A DNA stretch of 48,374 bases from Sedimentisphaerales bacterium. GTDB lineage: Bacteria > Planctomycetota > Phycisphaerae > Sedimentisphaerales > Anaerobacaceae. The number at the start of each line of letters is the position of its first letter. Position 1 is the first letter of the stretch. Made by a program: the position numbers and the translations under genes. The stretch is taken from positions 1 through 48,374 of the forward strand of contig JAFGLV010000177.1 of NCBI GenBank assembly GCA_016927855.1, read 5' to 3'. A model generated the notes under the pieces. The model saw only the letters and a list, made by a program, of their open reading frames with translations, ran no database searches and had not been told where the DNA came from. Below are positions 34,997 to 42,976 of the stretch, in pieces.

Positions 34997-35803
34997 CTAA
35001 TCCAAATGCCCGCGCGACCGACGCACGTTGACGATGATGCAGACGGCCAGCATGAGCGGGACGTACGTCTTGAGCAGAAGCACGAACATGCCCGTCCCAT
35101 GTGTGACAATGGTGACAATCGGAATCAGGACCACGCCCAAGATGGACACCGGCCTGCTCCATGTCCCCACGGCGGGCGGTGGCCAGCGGGGCGCGAGCCG
35201 GATGGCAGCCAGCGCCACCAGCAGGCCCAGCGCCGCGCCGGCGCAGACGTCCGAAGGATGGTGCGCCAAGTCTACGACTCGCATCACGCCGACCCCTGTT
35301 GCCGCGAGCAGAGCCGCCACAGCCCAGGGCCAGGCTGCTGCGGCACCGAGAGCAGCGGCTACGGCAATCGCCGCGGCCGTGTCACCTGAGGGGAAGGACA
35401 GACCTCGCAACTCCGCGGTCGCTGTCGCCGCCTCCGCCTGTGACTGCATCTGAGCGATCTTCTGTCTGGGACGAGGGCGCCCGACGAGCAGCTTGGTTGC
35501 GTTGAGTGGAAGAGCCAGGATCAGCAGCGCCAGCAGAGGCGCGTAGACCCGCCGCCAGCGACTGGTAGTCGCCACCCAGGCCAGCAGCAGCCAGACCAGC
35601 AGCCAAGCCTTGCCCAGCAGGCGGAACGCGTCGATCCACAGGTTCGAGAATGGCACGAACCCGCGCCGGAGTTGCCACTCGAAGACCGGCTTGTCGAGCA
35701 GCAGGTAGGCAAGCGGACAGGCCAGACAGCAGCCCGCCAGGAGAGCCCAGAACACCCACTGCGGCAGAGCCCGCAGCCCCAGCGGTCGGCGCGCCGTGGT
35801 CAT
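34997..35803 (-). CDS. PAP2 family membrane phosphatase
   Basis: A 268-residue integral membrane protein with the three-part PAP2 signature: KLLVGRPRP, SFPSGDTAA (PSGD in place of PSGH, one notable change) and RVVDLAHHPSDVCAG. Several hydrophobic helices surround these. Members dephosphorylate undecaprenyl-pyrophosphate or phosphatidate-type lipids at the membrane. The Asp where the usual catalytic-loop His sits may alter activity. Its ATG overlaps the stop of the ArnT-like gene (ATGA), so the two are co-translated, consistent with recycling of a polyprenyl carrier used by that glycosyltransferase. Confidence 0.85.
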   Translation of the reverse strand: MTTARRPLGLRALPQWVFWALLAGCCLACPLAYLLLDKPVFEWQLRRGFVPFSNLWIDAFRLLGKAWLLVWLLLAWVATTSRWRRVYAPLLALLILALPLNATKLLVGRPRPRQKIAQMQSQAEAATATAELRGLSFPSGDTAAAIAVAAALGAAAAWPWAVAALLAATGVGVMRVVDLAHHPSDVCAGAALGLLVALAAIRLAPRWPPPAVGTWSRPVSILGVVLIPIVTIVTHGTGMFVLLLKTYVPLMLAVCIIVNVRRSRGHLD

Positions 35804-37479
35804 CGTGGCGGGTCCTTTCGGCTCAGTGCCAGGATTTCCTCCGGGTCACCCTTGGAGTAGTTCACTCCCTCCTTGCGGGCGATCTCGACCAGAGGAAGCA
35901 TTCCATGCTGCTGTTGCACTCGCTCCAGAGCGGCCTTCGTGACCACGAGGACGCCGGGTTGCCTGTCCTGGGCCCAGTGTGCGACCGCCTCTTCATTGGG
36001 CAGCGCCTCGATCGGCCGGTCAAGATAGAAGATGAGTGTTGGCTCCAGGAATCCGTAAGCCACGACCGGTGTGTTCGGGTCGGTCTGGGCCCGAATCGCA
36101 CGCGCGATTGAAGGCGAGAGCTTGAACGCTTCCGTTGCCGGCAAGACGCCGACGAACAACGCCAGCAGGAAGACAATAATCCCGACCAGCATGATCCGCG
36201 CGCTGCGGTGGACCTGGTCGCGATAGTGCGGTCTTGCCGTCAAGATGGCCGCCGCCAGGAGCGCCGCGCCTGCAACCGCTCCCGGTCTGCGCATACCTGG
36301 CAAAGGCAGGAACCACGGAGCGAGAATGAGCGCAAGCGCCAGCGGAATGGCTATGGGAGCAGCGAAGAGGAGTCCCCCTCGCAGCCAGTCCCTGTCGCGC
36401 TTGGTCATGTTGTCGGGCCGCGCCTGGACCAACGTGGCTGCCGTCAGCAGCGCCAAGGCAGGCCAGATGAACAGGATATAGTGAGGCAGTTTTGTAGCGA
36501 CCAAGGTCATGATGACGAAGGTCGGTACGATCCAGCCGATCAGCAAGGCGCCCCCGTGACGACTGCGTAGTCGCCGACCCAGCGCGAACGAGATCGCGCC
36601 CGGCAGGAACAGTATCCAAGGGAAGAAGCCCGCGATCACGACCGGCACGTAGAAAAACAGAAACAGCAGGAATTGGCCGCCGTGGCCTTCGAGCGGTTTG
36701 GTGGCCCGTTCGACGACGTGGTGGCCGACCGCCAGACGGTAGAGTTCGCCTCCGGTGGCATTGTTGGCCGGGATGCCCCACGCGATGAACAGTAGCGCGC
36801 CGATGACCAGCGCGCCGAGCATCGTCAGGGCGTGCCGACCCGGCGAAGCGATGCGCTTGCGGTCGATAACCAGCGTCGTGACGATGGCCGTGATGGGCAG
36901 CAGACCGACCGGGCCTTTCGTCAGCAGCGCCAGGCCGAAGGCCACGCCCATGAGCAGAAGGTGATAGAAGCGCAAACGCGTCGTGATCGCATGGACGAAC
37001 ACTGCCATCGCCGCCACCATGCAGGGCAAAAGCGTGCCGTCGGCGGTCGCGGCGGTGCCTTCGAACAGCATCAGGCCCGAAGTGGCCAGAATGCCCATGG
37101 CCCAGAGCCCCGTTCGAGCGTCCCAGATTTGCCTGCCGATGAAGAAGACCAGCAGGCAGGTCAACGCGGTTCCCAGCGCACTGGGCAGGCGCACCGCCAG
37201 CTCGGTCTGGCCCAGCAGCCGCACCGGGACCGACATGAGCCAATAGATCAGGATCGGCTTATCGGGTCGCAGGTTGCCGTTGAAGGTCGGGTAGAGATAG
37301 TTGCCCGACTCGACCATCTCAACCGTCGCCCGCGCGAACCGTGGCTCGTCGCGATCCCACAGTGTCGAGCGCGTCGTGGTGAACATATAGCCGGCCAGGA
37401 CGGCCACCGCGATCAAGATCGCGGCCCGCCACCCTGTCCTCTTGTCGTTCCGAACCTCCATGTTGCAGTGCATCCCCAC
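35800..37479 (-). CDS. ArnT/PMT-like polytopic glycosyltransferase
   Basis: A 559-residue membrane enzyme with about eleven to twelve hydrophobic helices and a short periplasmic C-terminal domain. The first loop has LWDRDEPRFARATVEMVESGNYLYPTFNG with the conserved Asp-Glu of GT-C enzymes (ArnT, PMT type), then RPDKPILIYWLMSVPVRLLG. The family transfers a sugar from a polyprenyl-phosphate donor to lipid A or protein. The start is GTG 37479 or ATG 37473; both are within a few codons and neither has a strong ribosome site. It overlaps the PAP2 gene by 4 bases. The upstream gap of about 180 bases holds the divergent promoters with the sigma factor gene. Confidence 0.85.
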   Translation of the reverse strand: MGMHCNMEVRNDKRTGWRAAILIAVAVLAGYMFTTTRSTLWDRDEPRFARATVEMVESGNYLYPTFNGNLRPDKPILIYWLMSVPVRLLGQTELAVRLPSALGTALTCLLVFFIGRQIWDARTGLWAMGILATSGLMLFEGTAATADGTLLPCMVAAMAVFVHAITTRLRFYHLLLMGVAFGLALLTKGPVGLLPITAIVTTLVIDRKRIASPGRHALTMLGALVIGALLFIAWGIPANNATGGELYRLAVGHHVVERATKPLEGHGGQFLLFLFFYVPVVIAGFFPWILFLPGAISFALGRRLRSRHGGALLIGWIVPTFVIMTLVATKLPHYILFIWPALALLTAATLVQARPDNMTKRDRDWLRGGLLFAAPIAIPLALALILAPWFLPLPGMRRPGAVAGAALLAAAILTARPHYRDQVHRSARIMLVGIIVFLLALFVGVLPATEAFKLSPSIARAIRAQTDPNTPVVAYGFLEPTLIFYLDRPIEALPNEEAVAHWAQDRQPGVLVVTKAALERVQQQHGMLPLVEIARKEGVNYSKGDPEEILALSRKDPPR

Positions 37480-37656
37480 TTCATTCCAGACATGACCTTT
37501 GTGTTCAACAGGGCGTCAATATAGGCGATAATCGTGCTCTTGTCAGCCTGTTTCACTGCCAGCGGGCAGGAACGCACACCTGGCTTGGCTGCTTCTCATC
37601 CAAAATGCCAAAAAAAAGCGAACCCGATATTGCCGACGGGACACATAATAAGCGGT

Positions 37657-39081
37657 ATGGACGAGAGCACCGAACAGGACTGTGTCGAACGAGCCCGACG
37701 GGGCGACCCGGCAGCCGTGGGCCTGCTGTACAGCCGCTACTGGCGCGCCGCTCGCGCGGCCGCCTATGGCGTCACGGGTGATATCGCGCTTGCCGAAGAC
37801 GCGGCGTCGGAGGCCTTCTGTGCCGCGCTCGAACACCTGTCGGACCTGCGCGACGCGACGCGCTTCGGTCCCTGGCTGCGAACAATCGTCGTGCGCGTCG
37901 CACGACGGCTCCAACGAATCAGGACCGTGCCCGACGAAACCCGTAGGGGCGAATCATCATTCGCCCTCGCTGCGACGTCCCAGGCCGAAGAACGCGAAAC
38001 GACACTGATGCTCCACGAGGCCGTCGGCAGCCTTTCCGAGACCTTGCGCGAAGCGATTGGCCTGTTCTACTTCGAGGGCTACAGCATCGAGGAGGCAGCG
38101 CAGTTTCTCGACGTCCCGTCCGGCACGGTCAAACGGCGTCTGCACGAAGGCCGCCGGCGGCTCCGCAAGGCAGTCGAACAGATTCTCAGAGGAGACAAGC
38201 CTATGGACCCCGAACGCGAGCGAACCCTTCAGCGATTGAAAGAGCTGTTGGATGAAGACGGCAATCCGCGTGATTTCCCCGAAGTGATGCGCCTCGGTCT
38301 GTCCCTGCGTCCGCCTCCGGTGGAGCTGCTCGACGCGGTTCGCAAGAAGTGGCTGAGCCAGAGAGTCGCGGTCCTCAAGCAAGACCCGCAGCGCGAGCAG
38401 AAGTTCCGCGCGATGATGCAGCGCTACCACGGTCCGTCGCGAAGGGTCCAGGACCCAAACCATCCTATCGGTGCGGCCGCCCAGGCGATTCGATCCGCAC
38501 TGCCTCAGTTCGAGGAGTATCGCCTCGAGACCGACCAGGTGATCCAGAGCATGTTGAACGCGAATAAGTCCGTCCCGGTTCCGCCCGCTCTGGCGGAGGG
38601 ACGTCCCGGTTCGTTTCTCAACGTCACACGCGGCATGCTGCTGCTCAGACCCGACGGTTCGATGCTCTCCATGCGCGAGTTCCTGACCGGGAAGCCACCG
38701 GCCAATAGCGACCAGGGGAAGGCGAGCAGGCGATCCTGTATTGCTGAGGTGATCGATCTGTTCTGGAACCGCGCCGATGGCATCGAGCTGCGCGCCGTCG
38801 AGGAGTTGCTGACGCGTCTGGCCGTGACGGTGGCTCTCGGCATATCGACGCACATCCTCAGTTACGACCATCCTCACTATCGCGCCGCTCTGGTGCTGCA
38901 GCTCGGAGACATCGTTCTGCCGGCGGCATTTGGCGGCGTGCTGTATCGTCGGCCCGAGACGCCCGAGGGCATCGGCTCGGCCCACGTTCGTCTCTACCTC
39001 GAAGCGTGGGCTACCGCCCGCACCGGTCAGACCTTCGAACCCGAGGACCTGACGCTCGCGCTCGATCATCTCACGGAATGA
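37657..39081 (+). CDS. ECF-type RNA polymerase sigma factor with long C-terminal extension and in-frame REP
   Basis: A 474-residue protein. Sigma2 covers about 8-85 (CVERARRGDPAAVGLLYSRYWRAARAAAYGV, AEDAASEAFCAALEHL). Sigma4 covers about 120-180 (ALGLFYFEGYSIEEAAQFLDVPSGTVKRRLHEGRRRLRK in pattern). A helical and beta extension of nearly 300 residues follows, a known variation of ECF sigma factors in Planctomycetota, whose extensions may replace a separate anti-sigma factor. Residues 96-104 in the sigma2-sigma4 linker (RRGESSFAL) are encoded by a GTAG-headed REP (37943-37966). The ATG is at 37657; the upstream frame to 37534 gives no homology. No anti-sigma gene is adjacent. Confidence 0.85.
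   Translation: MDESTEQDCVERARRGDPAAVGLLYSRYWRAARAAAYGVTGDIALAEDAASEAFCAALEHLSDLRDATRFGPWLRTIVVRVARRLQRIRTVPDETRRGESSFALAATSQAEERETTLMLHEAVGSLSETLREAIGLFYFEGYSIEEAAQFLDVPSGTVKRRLHEGRRRLRKAVEQILRGDKPMDPERERTLQRLKELLDEDGNPRDFPEVMRLGLSLRPPPVELLDAVRKKWLSQRVAVLKQDPQREQKFRAMMQRYHGPSRRVQDPNHPIGAAAQAIRSALPQFEEYRLETDQVIQSMLNANKSVPVPPALAEGRPGSFLNVTRGMLLLRPDGSMLSMREFLTGKPPANSDQGKASRRSCIAEVIDLFWNRADGIELRAVEELLTRLAVTVALGISTHILSYDHPHYRAALVLQLGDIVLPAAFGGVLYRRPETPEGIGSAHVRLYLEAWATARTGQTFEPEDLTLALDHLTE
37943..37966 (+). repeat. GTAG-headed REP (GGGGCGAAT type) in frame inside the sigma factor
   Basis: GTAGG, GGCGAAT-catc-ATTCGCC plus one base. Near-identical to copies at 8560-8583 and 41917-41941, which are at gene ends. 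24 bases long, a multiple of three. Confidence 0.78.
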
Positions 39082-39093
39082 TCGACCCGATGC

Positions 39094-39146
39094 GTAGGGG
39101 CAGGCCCTTGTGCCTGCCTGGGGCAACCACAGGGGGTTGCCCCTAC
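39094..39146. repeat. REPIN: GTAG-headed hairpin pair facing each other
   Basis: GTAG (39094) then stem GGCAGGC/GCCTGCC, then stem GGGGCAACC/GGTTGCCCC ending CCTAC at 39146. Starts 12 bases after the sigma factor stop. Confidence 0.72.
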
Positions 39147-39152
39147 ACCGGC

Positions 39153-39342
39153 GGGTGGCAGCCTCAAGTCCCATGTGGCACCCCCGCCCTTGGGGGTGAG
39201 TCATTTGATGCCTCAGCCCAGGCTGAGGCCTCCCTTTCATCCCCAGCCGAGGGCGGCTGGGCCACATGACAGGTCCTGACTGCGAGTTCGCCATCCCCAA
39301 GCCCGTCCCGATGGACATCGGGACGACTTGAGGCTGCCACCC
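39153..39342. repeat. 190-base nested inverted repeat
   Basis: Outer arms GGGTGGCAGCCTCAAGTC (39153-39170) and its exact complement GACTTGAGGCTGCCACCC (39325-39342). Inside are CACCCCCGCCC-tt-GGGGGTG, GCCTCAGCCCAGGCTGAGGC, the 39242-39268 unit CCAGCCG...CGGCTGG (as at 8985) and CCCGTCCCGatggacATCGGGACG. It fills the gap between the sigma factor and the ABC transporter genes; no gene is seen. Confidence 0.7.
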
Positions 39343-39391
39343 GGTGAAAGGGCTTGCGTTTGCCCGCTGCGGTCCATAGACTCTGGCTGCA

Positions 39392-40156
39392 ATGGCATTG
39401 GCAATCGAAACCAACGGGTTGACGCGTCGCTTCGGCTCGCTCTTGGCGGTCGACGGTCTCGATCTGCGGGTCGAGGCCGGGACGTTCTACGGCTTTCTCG
39501 GTCCCAACGGCGCCGGCAAGTCCACCACGATCAAGATGCTCACCGGCCTGCTGGCGCCGACCGCCGGCGCCATGCACATCCTCGGCGAGCCCATCAGCGA
39601 TCGTCGCAAAGCGCTGGAGGTCAAGCGGCGCGTCGGTGTCGTGCCTGAGGACCTGGCGCTGTTCGACAACCTGACGGCGCGGGAATACCTCACGTTTGTC
39701 GGGCGCATGTACGGCTTGCCTTTGCCGACCGTGCGCGAGCGCTGCGAAGAACTCCTGGCGATCATGGACCTCGACCACGAGGACAAGAAGCTCACGCTCG
39801 AATACTCGCACGGCATGAAGAAGAAGCTGACCTTGGCGGCTGCGTTGATCCCCAACCCTGACTTGCTCTTTCTCGACGAGCCCTTCGAGGGCGTTGACGC
39901 GGTCTCGTCGCGCGTCCTGCGCGATACGCTGAAGCGCTGCGTCCAGCGCGGCGCGACGGTGTTCCTGACGTCGCACGTGCTGGAGATCGTCGAGAGGCTC
40001 TGCACCGCGGTCGGGATTATCGCCAACGGCAAGCTCGTCCACCAGTCCACGATGGACGACATTCGCCGGAGCGGCTCGTCGCTGGAAGACCGCTTTCTTG
40101 AAGCCGTCGGCAGCGACCAGGTCGAGCGGCAGAAGCTCAGTTGGCTGGAGGGCTAG
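39392..40156 (+). CDS. ABC transporter ATP-binding protein
   Basis: A 254-residue ABC ATPase. Walker A GPNGAGKST (37-45), signature-like YSHGMKKK (138-145), Walker B LLFLDEP (158-164), and H-loop TSHVLEIVE. The signature deviates from LSGGQ, as is usual for exporters of the drug or polysaccharide type. It couples ATP hydrolysis to the permease encoded next, with which it is contiguous (the stop ends at 40156 and the permease starts at 40157). There is no strong ribosome site before the ATG. The substrate is unknown. Confidence 0.92.
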   Translation: MALAIETNGLTRRFGSLLAVDGLDLRVEAGTFYGFLGPNGAGKSTTIKMLTGLLAPTAGAMHILGEPISDRRKALEVKRRVGVVPEDLALFDNLTAREYLTFVGRMYGLPLPTVRERCEELLAIMDLDHEDKKLTLEYSHGMKKKLTLAAALIPNPDLLFLDEPFEGVDAVSSRVLRDTLKRCVQRGATVFLTSHVLEIVERLCTAVGIIANGKLVHQSTMDDIRRSGSSLEDRFLEAVGSDQVERQKLSWLEG

Positions 40157-41920
40157 ATGGACACGAGCCAGCTTCGCACGATCCTCTGGCTGCGCTGGCA
40201 CCTGACGCGGAACCAATGGTACCGAGGCGGCTGGCTCAACAAAGCCGCCAGCTTCTTCGTGGCCGGCGCCGGGATCGTCATCGGTTTCGGCGGCGCCGTC
40301 GCCGGTCTGCTCGTCGGCGCCCTGGTTTTGACCAAGGCTCGTCCGCTCGTGCTGCTCGGCATTTGGGACGTGTTGGTCGGGATGTTTTTGTTTTTCTGGA
40401 TGGCCGGCATCGTCTCGGATATCCAGCGCAGCGAGACGATCGACATCGGCCGGGTGCTGCACCTGCCGGTTTCGCTCAGGCAGGTCTTCTTCATCAACTA
40501 CATTGCGTCGCATCTGACGCTGGTCGCGATCCTCTTCTTGCCCGGGATGCTGGGCTTCGCAGCCGGGCTGGCACTGGGTCGCGGCGGACTGATGGTCCTG
40601 CTCGTGCCGCTGGCGATCGGCTTCATCTTCATGATAACCGCGTGGACCTATTGTCTGCGCGGCTGGCTCGTGACGCTCATGATCAACCCGCGCCGCCGCC
40701 GAGTGGTCATCGCGGTAGTGACGTTTTCGTTCATCCTGCTCAGCCAGCTTCCGAACCTGTTGGGGCACACCTTCGGTCGAGGTCGCGACTCTCAGCCGAG
40801 CGCCAAGGAAACATCGCCTTCAACAGAACAAACGCCTTCACCGGATACGACTGCCAGACGTCCAGCGTCTCTGCCGCGGGCCTGGCAGATTGCGAACATT
40901 GCGGTGCCGCTATTGTGGGTGGGTTATGGTGCGATGTCCCTGGCGCAAGGCAACGTCTGGCCTGCGCTCTGGATCACTGCCGGCGTCTTTCTCATGGGTG
41001 GTTTGGGTTTGCGGCGTGCCTATCGCTCGACGATCCGCTTCTACGAGGGACAGGCGAAAGAGGGCGGAAGACCGAGGACGGAGGACAAAGGACGGATAGC
41101 GGCGCAGTCGCGGCCCATCCGGACCTCGTTGCTGGAGAAGGCGTTGCCGGGTGTTCCGGACGAAGCGGCCGCCATGGCGCTGGCGTACTTCCGCAGCCTG
41201 ATGCGTGCGCCGGAGGTGAAAATGGCGCTGGCGACCAACTTCCTGATGCTGTTGTTCTTCGGTGCGATGTTTCTCCTGCGTCGGTCGAGTGGGTTCGAGG
41301 ACGTCATCAAGCCCTTCATTGCCACCGGCGCGATCTCGCTGACCTTCTTCGGCCTGATTCAGCTCATGTTCAACCTGTTCGGTTACGACCGCGGCGGGTT
41401 CCGCGCGATAGTGTTGCTGCCCACACCGCGTCGGCACATTCTGTTGGGCAAGAACCTCGCGCTACTGCCGATCGTTGCCTGCATCGCGGGCGCGGTCCAG
41501 CTGCTCGTGACGTTTGCGGCGCGCCTGCCCATTCTGGTGGTTCTGGCTACGGCGCTGCAGTTGCCGGCCGCCTTCTTGCTGTTGAGTACGGCGGGCAATC
41601 TCGTTTCGGTGGTCGTCCCGTACCGCGTCGCACCGGGGTCCATGAAGCCGACGAAGGTGCCGACGCTCACCGCGTTGCTGATGTTCGTGACGCACCTGCT
41701 GTTTCCCGCTGCGATGGTGCCGATCTTTCTGCCGCCGGGCCTGGGCCTGCTCGCGTCCAGGCTGGGCTGGGCGCCGGCCGGAGCCGTCAATCTGGCCCTG
41801 TCGGCGCTACTATTGGTGCTGTTTGCCCTCTGTTACCGGGTTTGCCTGCCAGGCCTTGGGGCCCTGTTGCAGCAGCGCGAGCAAGCCATTCTGCAGGTCG
41901 TCACCCACGAAGTTGAGTAG
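40157..41920 (+). CDS. ABC transporter permease, in-frame purine repeat in a loop
   Basis: A 587-residue membrane protein with about twelve hydrophobic segments in two groups, the partner of the ATPase just upstream. A loop near residues 210-240 is Ser/Thr/Pro-rich (SQPSAKETSPSTEQTPSPD). The cytoplasmic loop at about 301-314 (KEGGRPRTEDKGR) is encoded by GGAGGACGG/GGAAGACCG-type direct repeats (41061-41096) that also occur between genes at 8351-8385. The stop TAG is the TAG of a GTAG-headed REP (41917-41941), so the true C-terminus may have been trimmed. Substrate unknown; similar permeases export antibiotics or polysaccharides. Confidence 0.8.
   Translation: MDTSQLRTILWLRWHLTRNQWYRGGWLNKAASFFVAGAGIVIGFGGAVAGLLVGALVLTKARPLVLLGIWDVLVGMFLFFWMAGIVSDIQRSETIDIGRVLHLPVSLRQVFFINYIASHLTLVAILFLPGMLGFAAGLALGRGGLMVLLVPLAIGFIFMITAWTYCLRGWLVTLMINPRRRRVVIAVVTFSFILLSQLPNLLGHTFGRGRDSQPSAKETSPSTEQTPSPDTTARRPASLPRAWQIANIAVPLLWVGYGAMSLAQGNVWPALWITAGVFLMGGLGLRRAYRSTIRFYEGQAKEGGRPRTEDKGRIAAQSRPIRTSLLEKALPGVPDEAAAMALAYFRSLMRAPEVKMALATNFLMLLFFGAMFLLRRSSGFEDVIKPFIATGAISLTFFGLIQLMFNLFGYDRGGFRAIVLLPTPRRHILLGKNLALLPIVACIAGAVQLLVTFAARLPILVVLATALQLPAAFLLLSTAGNLVSVVVPYRVAPGSMKPTKVPTLTALLMFVTHLLFPAAMVPIFLPPGLGLLASRLGWAPAGAVNLALSALLLVLFALCYRVCLPGLGALLQQREQAILQVVTHEVE
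41061..41096 (+). repeat. purine-rich GGAGGAC repeat in frame inside the permease
   Basis: Run GGGCGGAAGACCGAGGACGG, AGGACAAAGGACGG. Same type as 8351-8385. 36 bases long, a multiple of three, with no stop in frame. Confidence 0.5.
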
Positions 41921-41941
41921 GGGGCGAATGATCATTCGCCC
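41917..41941 (+). repeat. GTAG-headed REP supplying the permease stop codon
   Basis: GTAG then GGGGCGAAT-gatc-ATTCGCCC. The TAG at 41918-41920 ends the permease frame (GAG TAG). Located 20 bases before the DUF1028 start. Confidence 0.75.
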
Positions 41942-41960
41942 TTGCTGCTGGGAGGATACT

Positions 41961-42941
41961 ATGAGGCAAGCGATTCTGATGTTGACGTTGTGCCTGCCGG
42001 CGGCGGCCGGCGCCAGGATGATCAGTGGTGAGCCGCTGACACACACCTTCTCTATCGTCGCCTGCGACCCGAACAGCGGACAGATGGGCGTCGCGGTGCA
42101 GTCGCACTGGTTCTCGGTCGGTTCGATCGTCGCTTGGGCTGAGGCCGGCGTCGGCGCCGTCGCGACCCAGTCGTTGGTGAATGTGTCGTTTGGCCCGCGC
42201 GGGCTCGATCTGCTGAGAGCAGGCCGTTCGCCGCAAGAGGCGCTGAACGAACTGACGGAATCTGACGAAGGGCGCGATTTCCGCCAGTTGGCGCTCATCG
42301 ACCCCAACGGTTCCGTTGCCGCGTTCACCGGGAGCAAGTGCATCGCCGACGCCGGACACATCGTCGGCAAGAACTACTCGGTCCAGGCGAATATGATGCT
42401 CAACCAGGACATCGTGCCGGCCATGGCCAAAGCATTCGAGGCCAGCAGCGGTCCGCTGGCCGAACGCATGCTCGCAGCCTTGGAGGCGGCGCAGGCGGCG
42501 GGCGGCGACATTCGCGGACAGCAGTCGGCCGCGATCGTGATCGTTCGCACTCGGTCAACCGGCAAGCCCTGGGAAGACCGACTCATAGACCTGCGCGTCG
42601 AGGACCATCCGAATGCTGTTGCGGAACTGGCCCGTGTATTGAAGGTCTTCCGTGCCTACGAGCACATGAACCAAGGCGACCTTGCCATCGAGAAGGGTGA
42701 CGTCACACGCGCTCTGCGCGAATACGGCGCCGCCGAGCGAATGTTCCCGACCAACACCGAAATGCGGTTCTGGCACGCGGTGGCGCTGGCCAACGTCGGC
42801 CGGCTCGACCTGGCTTTGCCGATCTTCAAAACGGTCTTCGCCGCCGACGCCAACTACATCGAACTGACCCGGCGCATCGTCCCCAATGGTCTGCTCAAGG
42901 CCGACGGGGCCACGCTGGAAAAGATCTTGAGGACTGAATAG
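41961..42941 (+). CDS. DUF1028 family secreted protein
   Basis: A 326-residue protein with a signal peptide (ILMLTLCLPAAAGA) and the DUF1028 (Ntn-hydrolase-like) core: HTFSIVACDPNSGQMGVAVQSHWFSVG, GAVATQSLVNVSFGPRGLDLL, QLALIDPNGSVAAFTGSKC and YSVQANMM. The last ~90 residues (about 225-326) look like TPR-type helices (YEHMNQGDLAIEKGDVTRALREYGAAERMFPTN). The biochemical function of DUF1028 is not established, though fold assignment suggests amide hydrolysis. GGGAGGA precedes the ATG at 41961. It is followed by the TolB-like gene after 35 bases, probably one transcript. Confidence 0.8.
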   Translation: MRQAILMLTLCLPAAAGARMISGEPLTHTFSIVACDPNSGQMGVAVQSHWFSVGSIVAWAEAGVGAVATQSLVNVSFGPRGLDLLRAGRSPQEALNELTESDEGRDFRQLALIDPNGSVAAFTGSKCIADAGHIVGKNYSVQANMMLNQDIVPAMAKAFEASSGPLAERMLAALEAAQAAGGDIRGQQSAAIVIVRTRSTGKPWEDRLIDLRVEDHPNAVAELARVLKVFRAYEHMNQGDLAIEKGDVTRALREYGAAERMFPTNTEMRFWHAVALANVGRLDLALPIFKTVFAADANYIELTRRIVPNGLLKADGATLEKILRTE

Positions 42942-42976
42942 CTGCTCAGGTCCAGCGATGTTTATGAGGAGCCAGT

